DNA from: Pseudomonas sp. LBUM920
Lineage (GTDB): Bacteria > Pseudomonadota > Gammaproteobacteria > Pseudomonadales > Pseudomonadaceae
DNA: 64,000 bases
NCBI RefSeq assembly: GCF_003852315.1
Contig: NZ_CP027762.1
Coordinates: forward strand, 3,701,501 to 3,765,500
Direction: 5' to 3'
Shown here: piece after piece, positions 19,001 to 27,922 of the stretch
How the letters are laid out: every line of letters starts with the position of its first letter
Position numbering within the stretch: the first letter of the stretch is position 1
Translations under genes and position numbers: made by a program
The notes under the pieces: generated by a model
The model's database searches: none
Told to the model about the DNA's origin: nothing
What the model saw: only the letters and a program-made list of their open reading frames with translations

Positions 19001-22000
19001 GTCGAACAGCGCCTCGCCACCCAACCCGGCCCAGCGCTGGATCTCGAACAGCGGCGTGTGTTCCTGCTCGCGCAAGCGCACGTTCTGCGCCTGGATCTGT
19101 TGCAGCCACTGGCTGACCGACAGCTGCGCTTCAGGTGTGGCCACCACAGGCAGCGTGTTGATGAACAAACCGACTTGCTGCTCGATACCGCGCAGTTCGG
19201 CCGGGCGACCCGCCACGGTGGCGCCGAAGGCCACGGTGGCCTGCCCGGTGTGATGTTGCAGCAGCAATAACCAGGCAGCTTGCACCAAGGTATTGAGGGT
19301 AACCTTGTTGCTTTGCGCGAACGCTTTGAGCCGTTCGGTGTGAGCGGCGCCAAAGCTCAGGCGATGTTCGCCATTGGCCGCCACTGCAGCAGGCTCATCG
19401 CTCCACAGGCCAGGTGCCAGACGCGTAGGCGCCTGCAGGTTGACCAGTTGAGCTTTCCAGAAGGCTTCACTGACGGCCTTGTCCTGCGCCTGCAACCAGG
19501 CAATGTAGTCGCGGTAACGCCCTGTCGGTGCAGACAGCGGCTCGCCAGCATAGTGTTGCAACACCTCACCAAACAGCTGCGAACCACTCCAGCCATCCAT
19601 CAGGATGTGGTGATTGGTGTAGATCAAGTGGTAACTCGACGCACCCGTGCGTATCACCGACAGGCTCAACAGCGGCGCCTGCTCCACTACAAATCCCTGG
19701 GCGCGTGCCGATTCGGCCAGGCTGTCGAGGGCCGTAGGGCAATCGGCGCGGTCCTGCCAATCAAGCACCTCAAGCGGCATTCGTCGCTGCTTGTAGACCA
19801 CCTGCAACGGTTGCTCCACATCCGTCTGCCAGAGGAAGCCGCTGCGCAGGATTTCATGCCGGTCAACCGCCGCCTGCCAGGCCTGGCGGAAGCGCGGTAC
19901 ATCCAAACCGTCCACATCGATGCGCATCTGGTTGATGTAATCGCCCGACCCTTCGCCATACAACGACTGGAACAACATACCTTGCTGCATCGGCGACAAC
20001 GGGTATAGGTCTTCAACCTCAGAAACGGCAAGCGGCAACGCATCCAGTTGAACTTGCGACAGGCGCGCCAGCGGGAAGTCCGACGGCGTCACGCCCTGAT
20101 TGGCCGCAGCACAGCAGTGTTCGATCAAGGCTTTGAGTTCCAACGCGTACTCATCAGCCAGCTGTTGCACGGTTGCTTGGGCGAACATGGCCTGGCTGAA
20201 ACTCCAGTTCAACTTCAGCTCGCCGCCGTACACCTGGCCATTGATTTCCAACCAGTTGCCCAGCGGCGCATCAAGGCTTTGTTCGGCGCCACTGGCGTCA
20301 CCGGAAGGCGCGAACAAGCCCTCCTGTTCGCCGCTCTCGAAGCTGGCGTCGAACTGTCCCAGGTAATTGAACGTGATACGCGGGCGCGGCAAGCCCGCCA
20401 ATGCCTGTTGCGCCTCGGCACTGCCCAGGTAACGCAAGGCGCCAAAGCCCAGGCCTTTGTCCGGTACCGCGCGCAGCTGTTCCTTGATCTGTTTGAGCGA
20501 ACCCGCCAGGGAGTCGGTCGGTGCCAATTGCAATGGATAAAGGCTGGTAAACCACCCAACGGTGCGAGTCAGGTCGATCTCGTCGAACAGGTCCTCACGG
20601 CCGTGGCCTTCCAGGCGGATCAGCATCGACGCATCACCGGTCCAGCGCACAATAACGCGCGCCAAAGCGGTCAGCAGCACGTCATTGATCTGGGTCCGGT
20701 AGGCACTTGGAGCGTCTTGCAACAAGCGCCGGGTAAACCCTTGATCCAGGTGCGTCGTCACGCTCAGGGCATGCCGGTTACTGACACTGGCCTGTGGGTC
20801 AGCGCCCGGCAAACCAGTGCGGCTGCCCCGCAACTGCGTCTGCCACCACGCCAACTCCTCGGCCAGTGCCGCAGTGCCGGCGTACGCTTGCAAACGCTCG
20901 GCCCAGGCGCGGGTGGAACTGGTCTTGGCCGGCAGCACCACGCTGACGCCTTCGATCAGTTGGCGGTAAGCGGTTTGCAGGTCTTCCAACAGGATGCGCC
21001 AGGACACACCGTCCACCACCAAGTGATGGATCACCAACAATAAGCGTTGCGAGCCGTCGGCCATGCCCACCAGCACTGCGCGCAGCAACGGGCCTTGGCT
21101 CAGGTCGAGACTGCGCTGGGCTTCTTCGCCCAGGGCCTCAAGCTCTTCGACGGTGTTCAGCGTGGTCTGCCACAGCACCTGTTCGGCCTGATGCTGCTGT
21201 GCAGTTCGATACACCGCATGCCAGCCGTCTGCACCTTGGACAAACCTGGTGCGCAGGGCGTCGTGATGCACGATCAACGCCTCAAGTGCTGCCAACAGCA
21301 AAGGCACCTCCAACCGTTGGTGCGGCTGCAGCACCACCGACTGGTTCCAGTGCTCGCGCTGCGGGATGTCGTCGGCAAAAAACGCGTGCTGGATCGGCAG
21401 CAACAATAACTCGCCGGTCAGCGCCGACTGATCCAGCACCACTGCGCCCTCACCTTCCCGGGCGACGGCCGCCAGGCTCTGCACCGTCTGGTGCTGGAAC
21501 AGGTCCTTGGGCGTGAAGCGCACACCCGCTTGGCGGGCGCGGCTGACCACCTGGATCGAAATGATCGAGTCGCCGCCCAGTTCGAAGAAGTTGTCATGCA
21601 AGCCCACGCGCGGCAGGCGCAGCACGTCGGACCAGATCGCAGCGATTTTCTGCTCCAGGTCACTCTGTGGCGCGACATACACTTGCTGCATCTGGCTCAC
21701 GTCCGGCAACGGCAAGCCTTTGCGGTCCAGCTTGCCGTTGGGGGTCAGCGGCATGCGTGGCAGGAACATCAGGTGCGTGGGCACCATGTAGTCCGGCAGG
21801 CGGGTTTTCAAGGCGCGGCGCAGCGCTTCGCGGCCGTTCGATTGCGCCACGGCGTCGTCGATCAGCGCCGGGTCCAACGGCACCACATAGGCGACCAATT
21901 GCTTGCCGGATGGGCCCTCTTGAGCCACCACCACGGTTTCACCGACACTGTCCTGCTCGCGCAGACGGGCTTCGATTTCACCCAATTCGATACGGAAACC

Positions 22001-25000
22001 ACGGATCTTCACCTGATGGTCGACACGGCCCAGGTAGTCCACCACGCCATCCGGGCGACCACGGGTCAAGTCGCCGCTGCGGTACACACGGCTGCCGGGT
22101 TTGCCGAACGGGTCCGGTACGAAACGCTCGGCGGTCAGTGCCGGGCGCTCCAGGTAACCTCGGGCGACGCCTTCGCCGCCGAGGTACAGCTCACCCGCGA
22201 CGCCGATGGGTTGCAGGTTGAGCTGCGCATCCAATACGTAACCGCTGCGGTTGCCCAACAACGTACCAATCGGTGCGTAGACGGCGCCGCAAGGGTCACC
22301 CCTGCGGGCCTTCCACAGCAGCGGCGTCACCACGGTTTCGGTCGGGCCGTAGCCATTGAACAAGTAGGTTGGTTTCAGCGCACGCCAGGCCAGGTCATAG
22401 CTGGCCTGCGCCACCGCGTCACCGCCAAAGCAATAGACGCGCACTGCGGGTGGGTTGCCGTCGCGCTCGGCGTGCTCGGCCAGTTGCTGCAGATAAACGG
22501 GCGGGAACACGGCCATCGTCACGTTGTGGCGATGCATTTGGGCGTAGGTGTATTCCGGCAGCCACAGGCTGTCGTCGCGAATCAGTACGCTGGCGCCGTT
22601 GATCAGCGGGTGCATCCAGCCTTCATGGGAGCCATCGAAGGCAAACGACATGAAGTGCAGTTCGCAATCCGCCGGGCTGGTTTCGTAGCGCTCGCCGGTC
22701 GCAATGATATGCGCCACCAACGGGCCGTGGGACACCGCCACGCCCTTCGGCATGCCGGTGGAACCGGAGGTATAAATCACGTAGGCCAGGTTGTCGCCGT
22801 CCAGTACAACCTGTGGAGCGCTGTCGTCAGCGTCGGCCCAGGCTTCGGTCTGATCAACGGCAAGTGCTTCCAGGCCTTCGGGAATCGGCAATCGCAGCTG
22901 CACCGCCGAATGCGTCAGCAACAGTTTGGCGCGGCTGTCTTGCATCATGTACAACAGGCGATCGCGCGGGTATTCCACGTCCAACGGTACGTAGACGCCA
23001 CCGGATTTCATCACCGCCAGAAACGCCACCATGATCTCGGCACTGCGCGGCATGGCGATGGCCACGCGCACTTCCGGCCCCACACCTCGGGCGATCAACG
23101 CATGCGCCAGGCGGTTGGCCTGGCCATCGAGTTCACCATACGTCAGGGTCTGCAAATCGAATTTCACGGCCACGGCACTCGGGTTTTCCCGCGCACGGTC
23201 GGCGACCAATTCGTGTACCAGGCGTTTGGCCGAGAAGTCCGAATCGGCGCAGTTCCACAGGTGCAGAATCTGTTGCTGCTCGGCACTGTCCAACAGCGGC
23301 AATTGGCTGAGGCTTTGCTGCGGGTTGGCGACCATGCCCTGCAACAGGTTCTGCCAATGGCGAGCCATACGTTGCACGGTGCCGGCCTCAAACAAATCCT
23401 GGGCATACCCCAGTGTGGCCCAGATACCCTCGTTGGATTCCTGAATATCCAGGTCCAGATCGAAGTGCGCAGTCTTGCTCTCCCAGTCCAGTCCTTCTAC
23501 CCGCAACTGCGGCAGTTGGTGCTGGACCTGGGCCTGGCCGACATCGGTCTGGTGGTTGAACATCACCTGGAACAACGGGTTGTGGCTCAGGCTGCGCTCC
23601 GGTTGCAAGGCTTCGACCAGTTGCTCGAACGGCAGGTCCTGATGTGCCTGGGCATCCAGCGCGCGCTGGCGCGTGTGCTGCAATAACTGCTCGACGCTCA
23701 TCTGGCCATGCAGGTCGGCCTTGAGCACTTGCGTGTTAACGAAGAAGCCAATCAGGCGCTCGGTCTCGCTGCGATTGCGGTTGGCAATCGGCACGCCGAC
23801 GCGGATTTCTTCCTGGCCACTGTAGCGGTGCAGCAAGGTCTGGAACGACGCCAGCAACAGCATGAACAGCGTCACACCTTGCTGCTGGGCCAATGCCTTG
23901 AGGTCATGGGCCAGTGTCGGCGCCAGCTCGATAGGCAGGCGTGCGCCACGATGGCTCTGCACGGCCGGGCGTGGGTGGTCGAAGGGCAACTCCAGCACAC
24001 TCTGCTCACCGCCCAGTACCTCGCGCCAGTACGCCAGTTGGCGCGCTTTCTCCCCCGCGTCCATCCAGTTGCGTTGCCAGACGGCGTAGTCAGCGTACTG
24101 AATCGGCAACGCCGGCAATTGCACGCCCTGCCCTTGGCTGTATGCGGCGTAAAGTTGTACCAGTTCCTCCACCACCCGCTGCATCGACCAACCATCGGAC
24201 ACGATGTGATGCAGAACCAGCACCAGCACATGTTCGTCAGCAGCCAGACGCAGCAGCGTCACGCGCAGCAACGGCCCCTGTTGCAGGTCGAACGGCTGGG
24301 CGATTTCAGCTTCTACGCGCGCCTTGAGTTGAGCTTCCTCGACGTCGCCGCATACGATCTGCACCGACGCCAGCGGGTCAATCACCTGCACTGCGCCGTC
24401 GTGGGTCTGGCGCACATGCGTGCGCAGGCTTTCATGCCGTGCCAGCAACGTGTCGAAACTGCGCTGCAGCGCCGCCGTGTCCAACTGCCCTTTCAAGCGC
24501 AAAGCGCTGGGCACGTGATACGCAGCGCTTTGCGGCTCCAGCTGCCAGAGGAACCACTGACGCTCCTGGGCATACGATAAAGGCAGCGGCTGATCACGCC
24601 CCACCGGCACCAGCGCCGGCGCCTTTGGCGCGTTCGGGGAATGGGCTTCAATAGCGGCGACAAAACCGTCCAGGCGCGGCTGCTCGAACAGAGCCTTGAG
24701 CGGCACTTCCAGGTTCAGCGCCTGCCGAAGGCGCGAGACCACCTGCATCGCCAGTAACGAATGCCCGCCCAGCTCGAAGAAGTGCTGAGTCAGCCCGACC
24801 CGCTCGGTGCCGAGGATGTCTGCCCAGATCGCCGCAACCTGCCGTTGCAGGGCGGTAACCGGCGCTTGCCAATCGGCTTGCGCCGACGTGGCATCCGGTT
24901 TGGGCAAGGCCTGGCGGTCCAGCTTGCCATTGGGGTTCAACGGCATGCGCACGAGGAAGATCAGGTGCGCCGGCACCATGTAATCCGGCAATTGCTCGCG

Positions 25001-27919
25001 CAGGCTGGCCTTGAGTTGCTCACCGGCAGCCAACTGTTCTTGCTCGGCCAGCGGTTGCGTCGGCACCACATAGGCCAACAGCTGATTGTCAGCCGCCAGC
25101 AACAGCGTTTCGCGCACGCCGGCCTGGGCCAGCAGCAACGCCTCGATCTCACCCAGCTCGATACGGAAACCACGGATTTTTACTTGATGGTCAACCCGCC
25201 CCACGTACTCAATCACCCCATCGGCGCGACAGCGTGCCAGGTCACCGGTGCGGTACAGACGCTGGCCCGAGCGACCGAATGGGTCGGCCACAAAACGTTC
25301 TGCGGTCAGCGCAGGCTGCTGCAGATAAGCACGCGCCAGGCCGCTTTCACTGGCGATATACAGCTCACCCACGGCACCGGCCGGCAGCAGGTTCAAATCG
25401 CGATCGAGCACATACAGACCACGCCCCGCCAGCGCGTGGCCGATAGGGCTGGCGCTGGCACCGATCACGGTGGTGGCGTCGCTGCAGTCCAACACGCTGG
25501 ACACTACGGTCGCCTCGGTAGGCCCGTAGGTATTGAGCAGGCGTACATGCCCAAGCCCCGCGTGACGCCACAGCGCCGGGCCATCCAACGGCATGGCTTC
25601 GCCGCCGATATGCACCTGGCGCAACGCGCCGTAAGCGCGCGAGCCGGCCACCAGGCAATCCTGCAAGAACAGTTTCCAGTAGGCCGTGGGCAAGTCGGCC
25701 AGGGTGATGCCCTGAGCGATAATCTGCCGGTACAGCTCGGCGCCGTCCCACAGCTGCGGGCCACGCAAAACCACGGTGGCTCCGAGGGTCAGCGCCGGGT
25801 ACAACTGCTCGACGAAACCGTCGAAGTTCAGGGTCGCGAACTGCAACACCCGGTCATCCGGGGTCAGGCACGAGTAGTCGGCGGCCATGCGCGCGAACTC
25901 ACTCAAGGCGCCATGGTCGATGGCCACGCCCTTGGGTTTACCGGTAGAGCCCGAGGTGTAAATAACGTACGCCAGGCTGCGCGGCTCGAAGTCGAGCCCC
26001 GGGTTGTACTCGGCGCACTGCGCCAGCTGCGCATCAGCCAAATCGATGTCCAGGGCCAACAGCTGCTCAGCCATTGGCAGGCGTTCACGCAGTGACGACT
26101 GGGTCAACACCAGGCGTACGCCGCTGTCTTCGAGCATGTGTGCCAGGCGCTCACGCGGGTATTGAGGGTCGAGAGGCACGTAGGCGCCGCCTGCCTTGAG
26201 CACGGCCAGCAGGCTCACCACCATGGCAAACGAGCGCTCCACAGCAATGCCCACCAGCACGTCCGGCCCGACGCCCTGGGCGATCAAGTAGTGGGCCAGG
26301 CGGTTGGCCTGACGGTTCAATTGGCCATAGGTGATGGCCTGCTCATCCAGCGCCAACGCCTGACGCTCAGGGTTCTGCTGGGCCTGCGCCTCAAACAACT
26401 GGTGCACCGCGTGCAGTTCGATACCGGTAGCCGGCGCGTTCCAATCCTCAAGGACCACCGCGTGTTCGGCCGCGCCGAGCATCACGATATCACTGAGGCG
26501 GCTGTGAGGTGCACTCACCACCGCGCTCAGCAGGTTCTGCCAGTGCTGAGCCAGACGCTCTATCGTTGCAGCGTTGAACAGGTCGGTGGCGTAGGTCAGT
26601 GCCGCCCAAATGCCTTCAGCGGATTCATGGGTGTCCAGGCTCAGGTCGAAGTGCGTGGTCTGGCTGTCCCAGTCCAATTCCGAGACGCGCAGGCCCGGCA
26701 ATTGCTGCCCCTCGCGCCCGCCCTGGGCGTCGGTCTGGTGGTTGAACATCACCTGGAACAATGGGTTGTGGCTCAGGCTGCGCTCGGGCTGCAACGCCAC
26801 CACCAGTTGTTCAAAAGGCAGGTCCTGATGTGCCTGGGCTTCCAGCGAGCGACGCTTGGTCTGCTGCAGCAGTTCGACGAAACTCATCTGCCCGTCAAGG
26901 TCGGCTTTGAGCACCTGGGTGTTGACGAAAAAGCCGATCAACCGCTCCGTCTCGACACGATTGCGGTTGGCAATCGGCACGCCGACGCGGATATCCGACT
27001 GCCCGCTGTAGCGGTAGAGCAAGGTCTGGAACGCAGCCAGCAACAACATGAACGGGGTCGCGCCCTCTTGCTGCGCAAGGCGCTTGATACCGCTGACCAA
27101 TGCCGGTGGCAAATCTACCTGCAAGCTGGCGCCGCGATGGCTTTGTTGCGCCGGTCGCGGGTGGTCGAGGGGCAATTCCAGCACGGGTTGCTCGCCGCCC
27201 AGCAGTGCCTGCCAGTAAGCCAATTGACGGGCTTTCTCCCCCGCTTCCATCCAGCCGCGCTGCCACAGGGCGTAGTCAGCATACTGGATCGGCAGGTCCG
27301 GCAATTTCAGGGTTAGGCCCTGGCTGCAGGCGGCATAGAGTTGCACGAGCTCATCGACCATGACCTGCATCGACCAGCCATCGGAAATGATGTGGTGCTG
27401 CACCATCACCAGCACATGCTCATCGTCGGCCAGTTGCAGCAGCGTCACGCGCAACAACGGTGCCTGGAGCAGATCGAAAGGACGCGCGACCTCAGCTTCC
27501 ACCTGCGCCATCACGTGCTGTTCGTCTGTACGCACCTGCACGATTTCAACGCGAGCCTCAGGCATCACGGCCTGCAACAACTGCTCACCGTCCTGCACCA
27601 AGCGGGTACGCAGGCTTTCGTGGCGCGCCACCAAACGGTCGAAACTGTGTTGCAGCGCCAGCAGGTCCAACTGGCCTTGCAGGCGCAGCGCGCCAGGGAT
27701 GTGATAGGTGGCGCTGTCAGGGTCCAACTGCCAGAGGAACCACTGGCGTTCCTGAGCGTAAGACAAGGGCAGTGCCTGGACCTCGTGGCGGGTCGGGGCA
27801 ATCGGCAGTTGCGCGAAGCTCATGCCACGCGCTTGCAGGCGCTGATAAAACTGCTGACGTTGTTCAAGCGGCAGGCGAAGAAAGCGCGAGACCAGATCGA
27901 TATTAGGGTTGGAAAGCAT
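16067..27919 (-). CDS. pvdD: Pyoverdine NRPS with terminal thioesterase (Lys, D-fOHOrn, Ser)
   Basis: A 3950-residue synthetase with three modules. Approximate positions are given for core motifs. Module 1: C (HHIISDGWS, 178), A (YTSGSTG, 656), T (GGHS, 1050). Module 2: C (1240), A (1720), T (GGDS, 2115), E (HHLVVDGVSW, 2298). Module 3: a C that follows an E domain (HHILMDGWS, 2773), A (3240), T (3620). It ends with a thioesterase with GWSLGG (Ser near 3750) and a likely catalytic His near 3930. Specificity residues: A1 DGEDHGTVV fits Lys; A2 DGEVCGGVT fits N5-formyl-N5-hydroxyornithine; A3 DVWHVSLID fits Ser. The thioesterase should release and cyclise the peptide, presumably through the internal Lys. 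The gene starts 3 bp after pvdI. The name follows the thioesterase-bearing PvdD of P. aeruginosa; strain naming varies. Confidence 0.93.
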   Translation of the reverse strand: MLSNPNIDLVSRFLRLPLEQRQQFYQRLQARGMSFAQLPIAPTRHEVQALPLSYAQERQWFLWQLDPDSATYHIPGALRLQGQLDLLALQHSFDRLVARHESLRTRLVQDGEQLLQAVMPEARVEIVQVRTDEQHVMAQVEAEVARPFDLLQAPLLRVTLLQLADDEHVLVMVQHHIISDGWSMQVMVDELVQLYAACSQGLTLKLPDLPIQYADYALWQRGWMEAGEKARQLAYWQALLGGEQPVLELPLDHPRPAQQSHRGASLQVDLPPALVSGIKRLAQQEGATPFMLLLAAFQTLLYRYSGQSDIRVGVPIANRNRVETERLIGFFVNTQVLKADLDGQMSFVELLQQTKRRSLEAQAHQDLPFEQLVVALQPERSLSHNPLFQVMFNHQTDAQGGREGQQLPGLRVSELDWDSQTTHFDLSLDTHESAEGIWAALTYATDLFNAATIERLAQHWQNLLSAVVSAPHSRLSDIVMLGAAEHAVVLEDWNAPATGIELHAVHQLFEAQAQQNPERQALALDEQAITYGQLNRQANRLAHYLIAQGVGPDVLVGIAVERSFAMVVSLLAVLKAGGAYVPLDPQYPRERLAHMLEDSGVRLVLTQSSLRERLPMAEQLLALDIDLADAQLAQCAEYNPGLDFEPRSLAYVIYTSGSTGKPKGVAIDHGALSEFARMAADYSCLTPDDRVLQFATLNFDGFVEQLYPALTLGATVVLRGPQLWDGAELYRQIIAQGITLADLPTAYWKLFLQDCLVAGSRAYGALRQVHIGGEAMPLDGPALWRHAGLGHVRLLNTYGPTEATVVSSVLDCSDATTVIGASASPIGHALAGRGLYVLDRDLNLLPAGAVGELYIASESGLARAYLQQPALTAERFVADPFGRSGQRLYRTGDLARCRADGVIEYVGRVDHQVKIRGFRIELGEIEALLLAQAGVRETLLLAADNQLLAYVVPTQPLAEQEQLAAGEQLKASLREQLPDYMVPAHLIFLVRMPLNPNGKLDRQALPKPDATSAQADWQAPVTALQRQVAAIWADILGTERVGLTQHFFELGGHSLLAMQVVSRLRQALNLEVPLKALFEQPRLDGFVAAIEAHSPNAPKAPALVPVGRDQPLPLSYAQERQWFLWQLEPQSAAYHVPSALRLKGQLDTAALQRSFDTLLARHESLRTHVRQTHDGAVQVIDPLASVQIVCGDVEEAQLKARVEAEIAQPFDLQQGPLLRVTLLRLAADEHVLVLVLHHIVSDGWSMQRVVEELVQLYAAYSQGQGVQLPALPIQYADYAVWQRNWMDAGEKARQLAYWREVLGGEQSVLELPFDHPRPAVQSHRGARLPIELAPTLAHDLKALAQQQGVTLFMLLLASFQTLLHRYSGQEEIRVGVPIANRNRSETERLIGFFVNTQVLKADLHGQMSVEQLLQHTRQRALDAQAHQDLPFEQLVEALQPERSLSHNPLFQVMFNHQTDVGQAQVQHQLPQLRVEGLDWESKTAHFDLDLDIQESNEGIWATLGYAQDLFEAGTVQRMARHWQNLLQGMVANPQQSLSQLPLLDSAEQQQILHLWNCADSDFSAKRLVHELVADRARENPSAVAVKFDLQTLTYGELDGQANRLAHALIARGVGPEVRVAIAMPRSAEIMVAFLAVMKSGGVYVPLDVEYPRDRLLYMMQDSRAKLLLTHSAVQLRLPIPEGLEALAVDQTEAWADADDSAPQVVLDGDNLAYVIYTSGSTGMPKGVAVSHGPLVAHIIATGERYETSPADCELHFMSFAFDGSHEGWMHPLINGASVLIRDDSLWLPEYTYAQMHRHNVTMAVFPPVYLQQLAEHAERDGNPPAVRVYCFGGDAVAQASYDLAWRALKPTYLFNGYGPTETVVTPLLWKARRGDPCGAVYAPIGTLLGNRSGYVLDAQLNLQPIGVAGELYLGGEGVARGYLERPALTAERFVPDPFGKPGSRVYRSGDLTRGRPDGVVDYLGRVDHQVKIRGFRIELGEIEARLREQDSVGETVVVAQEGPSGKQLVAYVVPLDPALIDDAVAQSNGREALRRALKTRLPDYMVPTHLMFLPRMPLTPNGKLDRKGLPLPDVSQMQQVYVAPQSDLEQKIAAIWSDVLRLPRVGLHDNFFELGGDSIISIQVVSRARQAGVRFTPKDLFQHQTVQSLAAVAREGEGAVVLDQSALTGELLLLPIQHAFFADDIPQREHWNQSVVLQPHQRLEVPLLLAALEALIVHHDALRTRFVQGADGWHAVYRTAQQHQAEQVLWQTTLNTVEELEALGEEAQRSLDLSQGPLLRAVLVGMADGSQRLLLVIHHLVVDGVSWRILLEDLQTAYRQLIEGVSVVLPAKTSSTRAWAERLQAYAGTAALAEELAWWQTQLRGSRTGLPGADPQASVSNRHALSVTTHLDQGFTRRLLQDAPSAYRTQINDVLLTALARVIVRWTGDASMLIRLEGHGREDLFDEIDLTRTVGWFTSLYPLQLAPTDSLAGSLKQIKEQLRAVPDKGLGFGALRYLGSAEAQQALAGLPRPRITFNYLGQFDASFESGEQEGLFAPSGDASGAEQSLDAPLGNWLEINGQVYGGELKLNWSFSQAMFAQATVQQLADEYALELKALIEHCCAAANQGVTPSDFPLARLSQVQLDALPLAVSEVEDLYPLSPMQQGMLFQSLYGEGSGDYINQMRIDVDGLDVPRFRQAWQAAVDRHEILRSGFLWQTDVEQPLQVVYKQRRMPLEVLDWQDRADCPTALDSLAESARAQGFVVEQAPLLSLSVIRTGASSYHLIYTNHHILMDGWSGSQLFGEVLQHYAGEPLSAPTGRYRDYIAWLQAQDKAVSEAFWKAQLVNLQAPTRLAPGLWSDEPAAVAANGEHRLSFGAAHTERLKAFAQSNKVTLNTLVQAAWLLLLQHHTGQATVAFGATVAGRPAELRGIEQQVGLFINTLPVVATPEAQLSVSQWLQQIQAQNVRLREQEHTPLFEIQRWAGLGGEALFDSILVFENYPVSEALEQGAPSGLRFGAVHSLEQTHYPLTVLLGMGDSLGLEFNYDRQAFSAAHIQRLAEHFQQLLNALIVDADQRLAALPSVTQAERETLLAWNATAQTYPLHQGVHQLIEAQVWRTPEAPALAFAGQQLSYAELNRRANRLAHRLMAAGVGPDVLVGLAVERSIEMVVGLLAVLKAGGAYVPLDPEYPRDRLSYMLQDSGVNLLLTQAHLLAQLPLPTGVQSLVLETGEAWLEGYSEHNPDVAVDGENLAYVIYTSGSTGQPKGAGNRHSALTNRLCWMQQAYSLDGGDTVLQKTPFSFDVSVWEFFWPLMTGARLVVAAPGDHRDPARLVSLINAEQVTTLHFVPSMLQAFLQDTAVGSCQSLQRIVCSGEALPVDAQQQVFAKLPAARLYNLYGPTEAAIDVTHWTCVEEGSDAVPIGRPIANLGCYVLDGNLEPAPVGVLGELYLGGIGLARGYHRRPALTAERFVTDPFGSGERLYRTGDLARYRDDGVIEYAGRIDHQVKLRGLRIELGEIEARLLEHECVREAAVLAVDGTHLVGYVVLQAPSEGWKTVVGTHLSAHLPDYMVPAQWVVLEQMPLSPNGKLDRKALPKPEANGAEQYQAPHSEIEQQVAAIWSEVLGVERVGLNDNFFELGGHSLRVLLLKERIRQVSGVNLSVSQLMLNPTVRGQVNCLQGDARSELIVKLNSQTQGTPLFMFHPSFGSVHCYTAIALALREQRPVYGVICRALVEEGASVPEWQAMVDDYAAQLLAAQPQGAYRLAGWSLGGNLAMEVAYALEQAGREVEFVGWIDSAPPQWLKPYWDAVFIEEGREASANERRAALLGVMFPAFAEQIEGAWQECQRQAADEDGQWHAFVTWAEQHLGEGFTSIKEELLRGNEAQISWEVDRALSERLEAADFKPIQAPVSCWWASLSRAGRFKNLIEQNMAKVIGQGRIERSVMIDTDHDGIIDSAAFINSLVAAME

Positions 27920-27922
27920 GGT

